The notes: generated by a model from the letters alone, not told the origin. A stretch of 64,000 nt of DNA from Lederbergia citrea (GCF_018343525.1 NZ_JAGYPH010000001.1:62001-126000), one strand, 5' to 3'. Shown: positions 52,700-62,353, numbered from the stretch's first letter. Program-made: numbers and translations.

Positions 52700-54430
52700 A
52701 TGAAAATTACAAAAAATTTCCAACTCATTCAAACGAGCATCCGACTAAAGCTTTTTCTCCTATTTAATGTCGTAGCTCTAATCCCCCTTATTTTATTTGG
52801 TTTTATTTCTTATGGGAAATCCACCAAACTAGTTAATTCTCAGTTCGGAGAGTATGGTGAAATATCAGTATCACAGCTTCAAAAACAAATCGAATCTACT
52901 TTAAATCATATGCATTATATTTCTAGTAATATTCAACTATATTTATCCGACCCAACGCTCATCGTTCTTGAAAAGAAAAAAGCAGCTACGTATTCAGAGT
53001 TTATTGCAAAGAAAAACTTTCTGCGATTTTTGGAAGCGCATAAAGCTGCGGAAACAAAGGGTATTTTTTTGATCACTAAGGATGGACATTATTATTCCAA
53101 TACTTATCTTGATTATCAGAAACTTCAGAGGGAACCCTTCTGGAAAAATTATATGGAGATAGATAAAACAAAGGAATATTGGACGGGCTTATATACGCCA
53201 AATCATTACTATAAAGATAATCAAGACAAGGTAATAGGGCTTTTGATGCCAACAAGTTTGACGTATGGACTGCTAGATGGAAGCTGGATCTTAATTGAAA
53301 CAAATGCCACAGACTTATTTAAATCTATTCAAAACCTTGAAATAAACCTACATTCTTTTATCACAATTAGGGACGAACATCAAAATATCGTATACAGAAC
53401 AAGTGGAGAATACAAAGAAGCTGCAAGTGATATCGTCTGGTCTAAAGGAATGCAGTCAAACAACTGGAGTGTCGAAGTAAGGATTCCAGAAAAAGAATTT
53501 TACAAATCATCTGACGTGATTCTCTATGTTACGTTAATTGGTATAGTTGTTTTATTATTTATTATTTTTCTGTTGGCTTATCCGATTTCAAATAAATTCA
53601 CTTTAAATATCCGGAATTTGGATAAGGCAATCAAAAAAGTGAGTAGCGGAGACTTCAATACACAAATTCAGATCACCTCTCGGGACGAGGTAGGTAATCT
53701 AGCGACAAACTTTAATAAAATGGTGTTAACGATTCGCGAGTTAATTCAAAAAATATATGAAAAAGAACAATTAAAGAAGGAAGCGGAACTATTGGCGGTT
53801 CATTATCAAATCAATCCGCATCTTTTATTCAATACGTTAAATTCCGTGCAATGGAAGGCTAAATTACACGGTGCTGATGATGTTTCCCAAATGATTTACC
53901 ATCTTGTGCAAATTTTACAAGAAAACTTAAACTTTTCTAATGAACTCGTTCCATTGAAAGATGAATTGATAATTATTGATCATTATTTAAAAGTTCAGGA
54001 GATTCGCTTTGGTGAGCATTTTTCATATAACAAAGAAATTCCTGAAGGGTTAGATGATTGCTTGATTCCGAGAATGTCGTTACAGCCATTATTTGAAAAT
54101 ATTTTTTTTCATGCTTTTGATGACGGAAGTGGAAAAATTTGTTTGGAAGTTATGGAAAGCAACAGAAACATGATTCTCAAAATTACCGATGATGGTCGTG
54201 GGATTCCCGAATCCAAAATTTCGACTTTGATAAAGCCACCTATAAAACGAAAAGGCAGAGGTGGAATTGGTATGTATAATGTCGACCAAAAATTCAAACT
54301 GCATTTTGGGGATGAATACGGTATCACAGTTGAATCCAAGGAAGGAGAAGGTACCTTGATCCAAATAAACTGGCCAAAGCGGGTAGAAGGTGAGGAAAAT
54401 GATGAATCCGATCAAAGTGTTGATAGCTGA
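52700..54430 (+). CDS. YesM-type sensor histidine kinase
   Basis: A 576-residue membrane kinase: TM1 about 18-37, a ~235-residue extracytoplasmic dCache-like sensor, TM2 about 272-296, HAMP (about 297-350), His_kinase domain with H374 in HYQINPHLLFNTL, and HATPase with DDGRGIP and GRGGIGMYNV. The extracytoplasmic loop probably senses a sugar-related ligand alone or through the binding protein. The start codon of the response regulator gene lies inside its last codons. With the YesN-type regulator it is expected to activate the downstream transporter-glycosidase genes. Confidence 0.9.
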   Translation: MKITKNFQLIQTSIRLKLFLLFNVVALIPLILFGFISYGKSTKLVNSQFGEYGEISVSQLQKQIESTLNHMHYISSNIQLYLSDPTLIVLEKKKAATYSEFIAKKNFLRFLEAHKAAETKGIFLITKDGHYYSNTYLDYQKLQREPFWKNYMEIDKTKEYWTGLYTPNHYYKDNQDKVIGLLMPTSLTYGLLDGSWILIETNATDLFKSIQNLEINLHSFITIRDEHQNIVYRTSGEYKEAASDIVWSKGMQSNNWSVEVRIPEKEFYKSSDVILYVTLIGIVVLLFIIFLLAYPISNKFTLNIRNLDKAIKKVSSGDFNTQIQITSRDEVGNLATNFNKMVLTIRELIQKIYEKEQLKKEAELLAVHYQINPHLLFNTLNSVQWKAKLHGADDVSQMIYHLVQILQENLNFSNELVPLKDELIIIDHYLKVQEIRFGEHFSYNKEIPEGLDDCLIPRMSLQPLFENIFFHAFDDGSGKICLEVMESNRNMILKITDDGRGIPESKISTLIKPPIKRKGRGGIGMYNVDQKFKLHFGDEYGITVESKEGEGTLIQINWPKRVEGEENDESDQSVDS

Positions 54431-55172
54431 CGACGAAACAATCGTAAGGACAGGATTAAAAGCAACGATTAACTGGAAAAAGTACAATATGGAAGTGATT
54501 GCGGATGTACCAAATGGAGAAAAAGGCTGGCACGAGTTTCTAACTCACTCCCCGGATGTCATTATTACCGATATTGTCATGCCAGTGGTAGGGGGGATTG
54601 AGTTCGCCAATCGAATTAAGGAACATTCTCCGGCAACAAAAATTTTACTTCTCAGCTGTCATCAAGATTTTGAATATGCCCAGGAAGGAATGCGGCTCGG
54701 AGCATCAGGCTATCTTGTCAAGACTTCCTTTAATGAAGAGGAACTTGCTGGGTTTTTACGTAATTTTCAAGAAGAAATTATGGAGGAAAGAGGAAAACTG
54801 GCCGGGGAATTTCAAATCTCGACCGATCATTGGCCAGCTCCAATGAAGGCAGCTGTAAAATATATTATTGAGCATTTGTCTACTCCCATTCTCGTATCTG
54901 AAGTAGCGGAAATTGTCGGTTTGAGCAGAAGTCATTTTAGCACGTTATTTAAAAAAACAGCCGGTGAAAGTTTTCATGCCTTCATTGATAGGATGAAAAT
55001 GGATCGAGCGATGGAATTATTGGAATTAACCCAAGCTCCCATACAGGATGTTGCCGAACAAATCGGGATGATGGATAGTAAATACTTTAGTAAATGGTTT
55101 AAAAAAACAACAGGATTCACTCCGACGGAATATCGGTTGAAACAAAAAGACACCAATATGCAAACAAAATGA
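54399..55172 (+). CDS. YesN-type response regulator with AraC HTH
   Basis: A 257-residue regulator: receiver domain with phosphoacceptor Asp58 in DVIITDIVMPVVGG, acidic pair ADDE near the start, and Lys in GYLVKTSF. A shorter-than-usual linker follows, then a C-terminal AraC/XylS double HTH (about 155-250: SEVAEIVGLSRSHFSTLFKK and IGMMDSKYFSKWFKKTTG). Start ATG 54399 or 54402, both after AAGGTGAGG at 54387-54395, within the kinase gene. The DNA target is unknown. A 12-bp hairpin at 55230-55263 follows. Confidence 0.9.
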   Translation: MMNPIKVLIADDETIVRTGLKATINWKKYNMEVIADVPNGEKGWHEFLTHSPDVIITDIVMPVVGGIEFANRIKEHSPATKILLLSCHQDFEYAQEGMRLGASGYLVKTSFNEEELAGFLRNFQEEIMEERGKLAGEFQISTDHWPAPMKAAVKYIIEHLSTPILVSEVAEIVGLSRSHFSTLFKKTAGESFHAFIDRMKMDRAMELLELTQAPIQDVAEQIGMMDSKYFSKWFKKTTGFTPTEYRLKQKDTNMQTK

Positions 55173-55229
55173 CACTTTGGTGTTTTATCTAACAAAATTA
55201 CCCTAAAAATAGAACAAGAGTAAGTTTTA

Positions 55230-55270
55230 AACCGCTTTCATTAACGATAAGATGAAAGCGGTTATTCTTT
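55230..55270 (+). terminator. Hairpin with cre-like arm between regulator and transporter genes
   Basis: AACCGCTTTCAT / ATGAAAGCGGTT is a perfect 12-bp stem with a 10-base loop and ATTCTTTTTG tail. The right arm, TGAAAGCGGTTATT (55253-55266), matches the CcpA cre consensus TGWAARCGNTWNCA at 12 of 14 positions. It may combine termination with catabolite control of the transporter genes. Confidence 0.6.
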
Positions 55271-55313
55271 TTGTCAGAATACTACTAATATAAAATTAAA
55301 AGGGGGAACCATC

Positions 55314-56597
55314 GTGAAACGAGTTTTTCAAATAGCTGCTTTGTTAACGATGATTTGTATGCTATTCCTGTCCGGTTGTAGCTCAAATTCGTCTTCGAAT
55401 GGAGGTCCATCATCAACAGAAAAAGGGAAAGCATCAGGGGGTAAAGCTGAAAACACACTTCGTTTTGCAACTTGGGATTCAGGTGAAGCGTTAAAAATTC
55501 AAGAAGATATTGCGAAGAAATTCGAAGAACAAAATCCTGGTGTAAAAGTACAGGTCGAAGCGTATGGCGATGGTTTTGATCAAAAACTTGCTGCATCATT
55601 TGGCGCTAAGAATCCACCCGATGTGATGTATATGTGGAATTTCCCGGCATACTATCAATCACTTGAACCACTAGATTCCTTTGTAATGAAAGATTCTGAT
55701 ATCAATATGGATGATTTTTACCAAGGTTTGTTCAACTATTCTAGTGTTGATGGAGAATTATACGGCATGCCTGCTGGTTTTACGACGATGGTGATGTACT
55801 ACAATAAAAAATTATTTGATGAAGCGAATATTCCATATCCTCAAGATGGATGGACATGGAATGATTTCAAGGAAATAGCCGCTAAGTTATCAGATCCGTC
55901 TAAGAAACAATATGCTTTGGGCCTTGAGCCAGAGCCGGACACATACGATATTCAAGGACTTGTATGGAGTAATGGCGGAAGCTTTATCAGTGAGGATGGC
56001 AGCAAAGTGGAAGGATATATGAATAGTCCTGAGACGATTGAAGCCCTTCAAACGCTCCAAGATATGCTCGATAATAAGACTGCCGTTTTAGTTGGCGGTA
56101 AAAACCAGCAGAGCGGTTCAGATATTTTTAAAGCAGGAAAAATTGCCATGTATGAAAGTGGAATCTGGCCGTTGGAAGGCTTTAAGGAAGCAAAAGTTGA
56201 TGTCGGTACCGTTACTGTTCCAGCCTTTGCCGGAAAAGATGTAAAAGGCTTGGTAGCTTCTTCGGCAGTATCGATTGCAAAGGATTCAAAGAATAAAGAA
56301 TTGGCATGGGAATTTGTGAAATTTTATTCTTCTGCTGAAGCAATCAAGATGAGAACAAGTGACCTACCTGTTCGTATCAGCGTTGTAAAAGAAATGAAAA
56401 TGGAAGAGGATGAGCTCATTAAACCATTCTATACAATGCTCGAACGCTCTACAAATACACCGGCATTCTTGTTGAATAGCAATTGGAACGAAATAAACCG
56501 GAGCTTATCTGAAGCAGTAAATGCGAGCAGACTTGGTCAAGATACGAAACAGTTATTGAATGATGCAGCCAAGGAAGCAGAAAAGCATTTGAAATGA
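55314..56597 (+). CDS. Sugar ABC transporter substrate-binding lipoprotein
   Basis: A 427-residue family-1-type extracellular solute-binding protein: signal with lipobox LSGC, a Ser/Gly-rich linker, then the mature domain (TLRFATWDSGEALKIQ, PPDVMYMWNFPAYY, YYNKKLFDEANI, WTWNDFKEIA). It captures a carbohydrate outside and hands it to the two permeases encoded next. The start is GTG 55314, after AGGGGGA. It is the first gene of the transporter set controlled, presumably, by the YesM/YesN pair. The ligand is unknown. Confidence 0.9.
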   Translation: MKRVFQIAALLTMICMLFLSGCSSNSSSNGGPSSTEKGKASGGKAENTLRFATWDSGEALKIQEDIAKKFEEQNPGVKVQVEAYGDGFDQKLAASFGAKNPPDVMYMWNFPAYYQSLEPLDSFVMKDSDINMDDFYQGLFNYSSVDGELYGMPAGFTTMVMYYNKKLFDEANIPYPQDGWTWNDFKEIAAKLSDPSKKQYALGLEPEPDTYDIQGLVWSNGGSFISEDGSKVEGYMNSPETIEALQTLQDMLDNKTAVLVGGKNQQSGSDIFKAGKIAMYESGIWPLEGFKEAKVDVGTVTVPAFAGKDVKGLVASSAVSIAKDSKNKELAWEFVKFYSSAEAIKMRTSDLPVRISVVKEMKMEEDELIKPFYTMLERSTNTPAFLLNSNWNEINRSLSEAVNASRLGQDTKQLLNDAAKEAEKHLK

Positions 56598-56628
56598 TAA
56601 TCAATACGGATATAAAGGGGTGTCAAGG

Positions 56629-57567
56629 TTGATCCAACAATCAGAATTAACAACACAGGTACAGACAAACACGAAACGCAAAATAAACTGGGGGGACCTT
56701 GTCCCCTATCTTTTTATCGCCCCTTGGATTATCGGATTTTTAGCCTTTACGTTAGGTCCGCTTCTATTTTCCCTCGTCATCAGTTTTTTTGATTGGCCGA
56801 TTGTCGGGGAAATAACCTTTATAGGAATACAAAATTATAAAACGATGTTTACAGATGATCCGCTCTTTTGGAAATCACTTGGGGTAACAATCAAATTTGC
56901 TGCGTTATTTGTTCCATTCAATTTAATCATTGCTTTATTCCTAGCTATTCTACTGAAACAGCAAGTTAAAGGATATTCGTTTTTTCGGACATTTTTCTAT
57001 CTCCCTAGCGTAATCTCTGGAGTGGCTCTCGCCATGATTTGGGCATGGGTTTATAACGGAGAATACGGCATTTTGAATTATATGTTATCACTCGTAGGAA
57101 TAGACGGTCCCGACTGGCTGAACAATCCGAAATCGGCGCTTGTAGCGATGGTCATAGCAAGCTTATGGGGTCAAGGAACATTGATGCTAATCTTTTTGGC
57201 TGGATTAAAAAATATACCGCAAACTTTTTATGAAGCTGCTTCGATTGATGGAGCGGGAAAAATTTATCAGTTTTTCAAAATCACATTGCCGCTACTAACG
57301 CCAACAATTTTATTTAACTTGATCACAACCATTATTGCAGCTTTTCAACAATTGACGCTCGCTTTAGTTCTGACAGGCGGCGGACCCATTAAATCTACTT
57401 ACTTTTATGCCATGTACGTGTATGAAAATGCGTTTAAGTATTTTAAGATGGGCTATTCCTCGGCGAATGCCTGGTTTATGTTTCTGATCATTCTCGGATT
57501 GACGATGCTCGTCTTTAAATCATCATCAGCATGGGTTTATTACGAAAGTGAAGTTAAATCAAAATAA
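56629..57567 (+). CDS. Sugar ABC transporter permease (MalF/UgpA type)
   Basis: A 312-residue permease with six predicted helices. TM1 is near residues 27-50 (YLFIAPWIIGFLAFTLGPLL), and the EAA loop is in EAASIDGAGKIYQFFKITLP, which docks the ATPase. The start is TTG 56629; AAAGGGGTG (56614-56622) is 6 bases upstream. The GTG at 56620 overlaps the ribosome binding site. It follows the binding-protein gene by about 30 bases and precedes the second permease. Topology is inferred from hydrophobicity. Confidence 0.9.
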   Translation: MIQQSELTTQVQTNTKRKINWGDLVPYLFIAPWIIGFLAFTLGPLLFSLVISFFDWPIVGEITFIGIQNYKTMFTDDPLFWKSLGVTIKFAALFVPFNLIIALFLAILLKQQVKGYSFFRTFFYLPSVISGVALAMIWAWVYNGEYGILNYMLSLVGIDGPDWLNNPKSALVAMVIASLWGQGTLMLIFLAGLKNIPQTFYEAASIDGAGKIYQFFKITLPLLTPTILFNLITTIIAAFQQLTLALVLTGGGPIKSTYFYAMYVYENAFKYFKMGYSSANAWFMFLIILGLTMLVFKSSSAWVYYESEVKSK

Positions 57568-57587
57568 ACGGACAAGGAGGGATGGAA

Positions 57588-58415
57588 GTGAAAAGAAATC
57601 TTTATATGCAAAAAACGCTTGTTTATTCATTGCTAATCTTCTTTTCAATCTTATTTTTACTTCCTTTCTTTTGGATGATCACTACGGCTTTGAAGACACC
57701 GGAAGAACTTTATTTATTTCCTCCAAAGTGGATTCCGTCCGTGTTTCAATTCAGCAATTTTAAGGATGCTTGGACAAGTCAACCATTTAATACATTTTTA
57801 GTAAACACCTTGCTTGTTACTTTCCTATCAACACTTGGACAGCTCATTTCGTCTTCGATGATTGCATATGGATTTGCTCGGTTTACATTTAAAGGCCGTG
57901 ATTTGCTGTTCATGATTGTACTCTCGACGATGATGATTCCATGGGAAGTAACGATGATTCCGCTTTATATGGAGTTTAATTATCTTGGTTGGATTAATAC
58001 ACTTAAACCGCTAATTGTACCATCGTGGTTTGGGGCGCCCTTCTTTATTTTTCTAATGCGCCAGTTCATCATGACGATTCCGAAAGAATTGGATGAAGCG
58101 GCACGAATTGACGGGGCAAATGCCTTCCAAATTTACTATCAAATTTGTTTGCCGTTAATGAAGCAAGTGTTGATACTCGTTGGTGTATTTAATATTTTAA
58201 ACTGCTGGAATGACTATCTTGGACCACTCGTATTCCTAAACGACCAAAGCAAGTACACACTAACACTTGGACTTGCTCAATTCCGTGGGATGTTCGGGGT
58301 AGACATGGAAGGAATCATGGCGGTCACTCTCTTAATCAGTATTCTACCGCTCGCCATTTTCTTTATTGCCCAGCGCTATATCGTCGATGACATTTCTAAC
58401 ACTGGGATTAAGTGA
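57588..58415 (+). CDS. Sugar ABC transporter permease (MalG/UgpE type)
   Basis: A 275-residue permease, six predicted helices: TM1 near 12-32 and the EAA loop DEAARIDGANAFQIYYQICLP. GTG 57588 is chosen because AAGGAGGG at 57574-57581 is at ideal spacing; the ATG at 57582 directly abuts it. It pairs with the preceding permease. No ATP-binding protein gene is in the operon within this window. A shared ATPase such as MsmX probably serves it, as for many Bacillus sugar importers. Confidence 0.9.
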   Translation: MKRNLYMQKTLVYSLLIFFSILFLLPFFWMITTALKTPEELYLFPPKWIPSVFQFSNFKDAWTSQPFNTFLVNTLLVTFLSTLGQLISSSMIAYGFARFTFKGRDLLFMIVLSTMMIPWEVTMIPLYMEFNYLGWINTLKPLIVPSWFGAPFFIFLMRQFIMTIPKELDEAARIDGANAFQIYYQICLPLMKQVLILVGVFNILNCWNDYLGPLVFLNDQSKYTLTLGLAQFRGMFGVDMEGIMAVTLLISILPLAIFFIAQRYIVDDISNTGIK

Positions 58416-58434
58416 TTTGCTGGAGGGACGCAAC

Positions 58435-60141
58435 ATGAATTTTAATATTAAAACAGTACCGTTCAGTACTCATGGATCTTTTCTCGTCATCTCACATATT
58501 TCCGTTCCGGGATATGGAGAGGGACTATATATCCGCAACATCCGTGGTGGAGATGAAGACTTAGGTCCTGTTTTTAAAATCGATGTAATTGACGAACATA
58601 AAGACATCGTTCCATATGAAGTACTGGCAGAGCCGGCATTGCTCTCGTTACTAACAAAGGACGAAGGTAAAATCAGATTCTGTTTTTCTTCACCTGAAAC
58701 CATTCGGATACAATCCTGCAAGTACGGCGTTAGATTGACTGCCGTAACTGGCTCGTATGATTATAGTGTGAAAAATTCCGACGGAACTTGGGAGATTAAT
58801 AGTTTTGCACAAGAAATCCGTTTCAACCTTGCTCAACATAAAGGAGAGATGCATGTCGATGCACCATTTAAAGAACTTCGCTCGACACATATGATTATCG
58901 ATCTTATACCTAATGAGAGGAATGGACTGGATGCCGCACTGACAGAATACAAGACGGTCCTTCCAAAGCAGCCTGATTATCAAGATTTCGAGTCAGTTGT
59001 TGAAAAAGCTAGATCAGATTTTCGAGCGTGGGTGGACAAAATGCTTCCCGCTCCAAAGTGGTTGAAGCCGGGCCATGATTTAGCTACTTATATTACGTGG
59101 TCTTGTGTCGTTAAATCTGAAGGGCTTCTGACAAGAAAAGCAATGTATATGTCCAAGAACTGGATGACGAATATTTGGAGCTGGGATAATTGTTTCAATG
59201 CCATGGCGCTTGCTAAACATCAGCCTGAACTTGCCTGGGACCAGTTCATGATCTTTTTTGATCACCAGGATGAATCGGGTGTTCTGCCGGACTTTATTAA
59301 TAACCGCTATGCACTTTGGAACTGTTGTAAGCCGCCGATACACGGCTGGACGCTGAAATGCATGATGGAACGGACAGATTACATTGGGAAAGAGCAATTA
59401 CAGGAAGTCTATGAACCTTTATGCAAGTGGACGGACTGGTGGATGAATTACCGTGATGACGATGGTGATGGAATTCCGCAATACAATCACGGAAATGATA
59501 GTGGTTGGGATAACAGTACAATTTTTCATAGCGGAACTCCGATTGAAAGTCCGGATCTTAGTGCATTTCTTATTTTACAAATGGAGGTTCTCTCTGAGAT
59601 TGGACGAAAACTAGGCAGAGATGAAGAAGCATTCATTTGGCAAGAAAGGTCAGAATTCCTATTGAAACGTATGGTGGAACATTTCTGGAAAGACGGGAAG
59701 TTTGTTGCCCTTAAATCAGGTGAACATACCCATACACCGTCTGAAAGTCTCGTCTTGTTCATTCCACTTATTCTCGGACATCGCCTTGGAGAGGAAATTA
59801 CTGCCTACCTAATCAGTGGATTAAAAAACTTTTTTACAGACCATGGTTTTGCCACGGAACGTCTCTCAAGCCCTTATTATCGTGAAGATGGATATTGGCG
59901 CGGTCCGATTTGGGCACCGACAACTTTTATCTTGATAGAAGCTTTGAAATCAGTCCAACAACTGGAGTTTGCAAGTGAAGCCGCAAAAAGATTTTGCCGG
60001 ATGGCAAACGAGAACGGCATGGCAGAGAACTTTAACGCAAAAACAGGAGAGGGACTTCGTGACCGTGCCTTCACTTGGACATCTAGTGTTTTCCTGCTTT
60101 TAGCAAATGAATATTTACGATCAAAAGATTACATATCGTAG
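58435..60141 (+). CDS. GH63-like glycoside hydrolase
   Basis: A 568-residue protein: a beta-rich N-terminal domain (about 1-190) and an (alpha/alpha)6-barrel (about 210-560). Barrel signatures include TNIWSWDNCFNAMALA (likely catalytic acid Asp), DQFMIFFDHQDESGVLPDFIN, GNDSGWDNSTIFH, and the C-terminal EDGYWRGPIWAPTTFI and GLRDRAFTWTSSVFLLLANEY (split: GLRDRAFTWTSS and VFLLLANEY). The family includes trehalase-like, glucosidase and mannosyl/glucosylglycerate hydrolases. There is no signal peptide, so the substrate is imported first. ATG 58435 follows GGAGGG at 58423-58428. Substrate is unknown. Confidence 0.85.
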   Translation: MNFNIKTVPFSTHGSFLVISHISVPGYGEGLYIRNIRGGDEDLGPVFKIDVIDEHKDIVPYEVLAEPALLSLLTKDEGKIRFCFSSPETIRIQSCKYGVRLTAVTGSYDYSVKNSDGTWEINSFAQEIRFNLAQHKGEMHVDAPFKELRSTHMIIDLIPNERNGLDAALTEYKTVLPKQPDYQDFESVVEKARSDFRAWVDKMLPAPKWLKPGHDLATYITWSCVVKSEGLLTRKAMYMSKNWMTNIWSWDNCFNAMALAKHQPELAWDQFMIFFDHQDESGVLPDFINNRYALWNCCKPPIHGWTLKCMMERTDYIGKEQLQEVYEPLCKWTDWWMNYRDDDGDGIPQYNHGNDSGWDNSTIFHSGTPIESPDLSAFLILQMEVLSEIGRKLGRDEEAFIWQERSEFLLKRMVEHFWKDGKFVALKSGEHTHTPSESLVLFIPLILGHRLGEEITAYLISGLKNFFTDHGFATERLSSPYYREDGYWRGPIWAPTTFILIEALKSVQQLEFASEAAKRFCRMANENGMAENFNAKTGEGLRDRAFTWTSSVFLLLANEYLRSKDYIS

Positions 60142-60153
60142 GAGGTATTTTAT

Positions 60154-60933
60154 ATGAATCAATTAGATTATTTTAATTTGAAAGATAAGGTTTCTGTTGT
60201 AACTGGCGCCGCTTCTGGCATAGGATTTGCAACAGCCGAACTACTTGCAGAAGTCGGTTCTCATGTCGTTCTACTAGATATTGATGAGCAGAAAGGAAGT
60301 AAAGCTGCTTCAGAATTGCGGGATAAAGGCTATAAAGCCGATTTTTATAAATGTAATGTCACTTCTGCAAAAGATTGTGAAGAGACCGCGGAATACGTAA
60401 AAAATACGTTCGGCAGAGTAGATGTATTGTTTAATAATGCCGGCGTTATCCGCCGAAAAACAGTCGTAGATTTGGATGAAAAGGACTGGGATCTTGTGAT
60501 CGATGTGTCATTGAAAGGAGTCTTTCTTCTTTCTAAATACATGATTCCGATTATGGAAACAAACGGTGGCGGCAGCATTATCAACACCGGATCGGGCTGG
60601 GGAGTTAAAGGCGGCGACCAAGCAGCTGCTTATTGCGCAGCAAAGGCGGGAGTCGTCAATCTAACAAACGCAATGGCAATCGACCATGGGCCGCAAAACA
60701 TTCGGGTTAATTGTATTTGTCCTGGGGATACAGATACGCCTTTGCTTAGATTAGAAGCAAAACAGTTAAATCTGGAGGAAGGTGCATTTTTATCTGATTC
60801 TGCAAAGGACCGTCCGCTTTCGAGATTAGGTACTCCGAGAGATATTGCGAAAGGCGTACTTTTCCTTGCTAGTGACTTATCTGGATGGGTTACAGGAACA
60901 AAGCTTGTAGTCGATGGAGGCGGACTGGCTTAA
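60154..60933 (+). CDS. SDR-family oxidoreductase
   Basis: A 259-residue classical short-chain dehydrogenase. The NAD(P)-binding TGAASGIG is at 17-24, and DIDEQKG near 44-50 carries an Asp favouring NAD. NNAGV lies near 90, and the catalytic Y160-xxx-K164 is in YCAAK, with Ser in INTGSGWG. The C-terminus GWVTGTKLVVDGG is typical. GGAGG before ATG 60154. It lies 12 bases after the glycosidase gene and 28 before the GcvPA-like gene. The likely role is oxidation of the sugar or aglycone released by the hydrolase. Confidence 0.9.
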   Translation: MNQLDYFNLKDKVSVVTGAASGIGFATAELLAEVGSHVVLLDIDEQKGSKAASELRDKGYKADFYKCNVTSAKDCEETAEYVKNTFGRVDVLFNNAGVIRRKTVVDLDEKDWDLVIDVSLKGVFLLSKYMIPIMETNGGGSIINTGSGWGVKGGDQAAAYCAAKAGVVNLTNAMAIDHGPQNIRVNCICPGDTDTPLLRLEAKQLNLEEGAFLSDSAKDRPLSRLGTPRDIAKGVLFLASDLSGWVTGTKLVVDGGGLA

Positions 60934-60961
60934 TTTTACAAAAAAGAAGGAGGTCACTACG

Positions 60962-62350
60962 ATGACAAATAAAGTACATCCATATATACCGAATATGGTT
61001 CCCAAAATCCAAGATGAAATGTTAAAAGAAATCGGCGTAGATTCTGTCATGGATTTGTTTGAAGGAATTCCTGAAGAATTACATTTTAAAGGTGAGATGA
61101 ACATACCGGAAGCGTTAAATGAGTCTGAACTTCGTCGCCATATTGAAGGATTGTTAAACAAGAACGTAAGCGCAAATGAATTTCTGAATTTTTTAGGTGC
61201 AGGCTGCTGGCAGCATTTCATTCCAGCTGTGTGCGATGAAATCAATCAGCGTTCCGAATTTTTAACTGCTTATGCTGGTGAGCCGTACGATGATCACGGT
61301 CGCTATCAAACTTTATTTGAGTATCAAAGTTTAGTAGCCGAACTCGTTGATATGGATGTTGTCAATGTGCCAACGTTCGACTGGGGACAAGCGGCTGCTA
61401 CAGCGCTCCGTATGGCTTCCCGCATTACGAAGAAAACGAAAATACTTATGCCAAAAACAGTTGCTCCTGAGCGCGCTAAAATCATCACTAATTACGGTTC
61501 ACCACATTTGGATATAGAATACATCGATTTTGATGAAAAAACAGGTTTGCTAGTATTAGAGGATTTGAAAAATAAAATCTCAGAGGAAACAGCTGCTATT
61601 TATTTTGAAAATCCCTCTTATTTAGGCTTTATCGAATCACAAGGCGAAGAAATTTCCGAGATTGCTAAAGCGAGTGGGGCCTTGGTTGTTGTCGGAGTGG
61701 ACCCAATTTCACTTGGCGTTCTTGCACCACCTAGTCATTACGGAGCTGATATTATTTGCGGTGATTTGCAGCCACTTGGCATGCACATGAACTATAGCGG
61801 AGGTCAGGCCGGCTTTATTGCAACACATGACGACGAAACGTTTGTACAGGAATATCCATCCCGCTTGTTCGGCATTATCCCAACGGTTAAAGAAGGGGAG
61901 TACGGATTCGGAGATGTGTTCTATGATCGGACATCATTTGCCCTTCGTGAAAAAGGAAAAGAATCAGTTGGAACCCAGACTGCTCTCTGGGGCATCACAG
62001 CGGGAGTATATTTATCACTTGTTGGACCAGAAGGCATGCACGAACTTGGTCAAACCATTATGCAAAACACACAATATGCAATCCAACAGATCAGCAGCAT
62101 TCCTGGAGTGAAAGGGTCAAGATTTAATTCCCCAGTATTTAAAGAATTTGTTGTCGACTTTAACGAAACCGGCTTGACAGTTAAGCAAGTGAATAAAAAA
62201 CTACTAGAACAACAAATATTCGGCGGAAAAGACCTATCAGAGGAATACCCGGAATTAGGCCAAACAGCACTATTTTGCGTAACCGAAATCCACACAAAAG
62301 AAGACATCGACCGTCTCGTCCAAGCAATCGGTGACGCAATCAAAGGATAA
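60962..62350 (+). CDS. GcvPA-like protein (glycine dehydrogenase subunit 1 homologue, divergent)
   Basis: A 462-residue fold-type I PLP-family protein related to GcvPA, the N-terminal half of the glycine decarboxylase P-protein. The family cues are EFLNFLGAGCWQHFIPAV, SEFLTAYAGEPYDDHGRYQTL (split: SEFLTAY and DDHGRYQTL), ELVDMDVVN, and DPISLGVLAPP. They deviate from the usual GAGxYxHxxP, QGxLQxxFEFQ and MYDGGTA patterns; here the last is TFDWGQAAATALRMA. GAAGGAGGT precedes ATG 60962. It follows the SDR gene and leads to a GcvPB-like gene after a repeat element. No gcvT or gcvH is near. A catalytic role other than glycine cleavage is possible. Confidence 0.75.
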   Translation: MTNKVHPYIPNMVPKIQDEMLKEIGVDSVMDLFEGIPEELHFKGEMNIPEALNESELRRHIEGLLNKNVSANEFLNFLGAGCWQHFIPAVCDEINQRSEFLTAYAGEPYDDHGRYQTLFEYQSLVAELVDMDVVNVPTFDWGQAAATALRMASRITKKTKILMPKTVAPERAKIITNYGSPHLDIEYIDFDEKTGLLVLEDLKNKISEETAAIYFENPSYLGFIESQGEEISEIAKASGALVVVGVDPISLGVLAPPSHYGADIICGDLQPLGMHMNYSGGQAGFIATHDDETFVQEYPSRLFGIIPTVKEGEYGFGDVFYDRTSFALREKGKESVGTQTALWGITAGVYLSLVGPEGMHELGQTIMQNTQYAIQQISSIPGVKGSRFNSPVFKEFVVDFNETGLTVKQVNKKLLEQQIFGGKDLSEEYPELGQTALFCVTEIHTKEDIDRLVQAIGDAIKG

Positions 62351-62353
62351 AAG

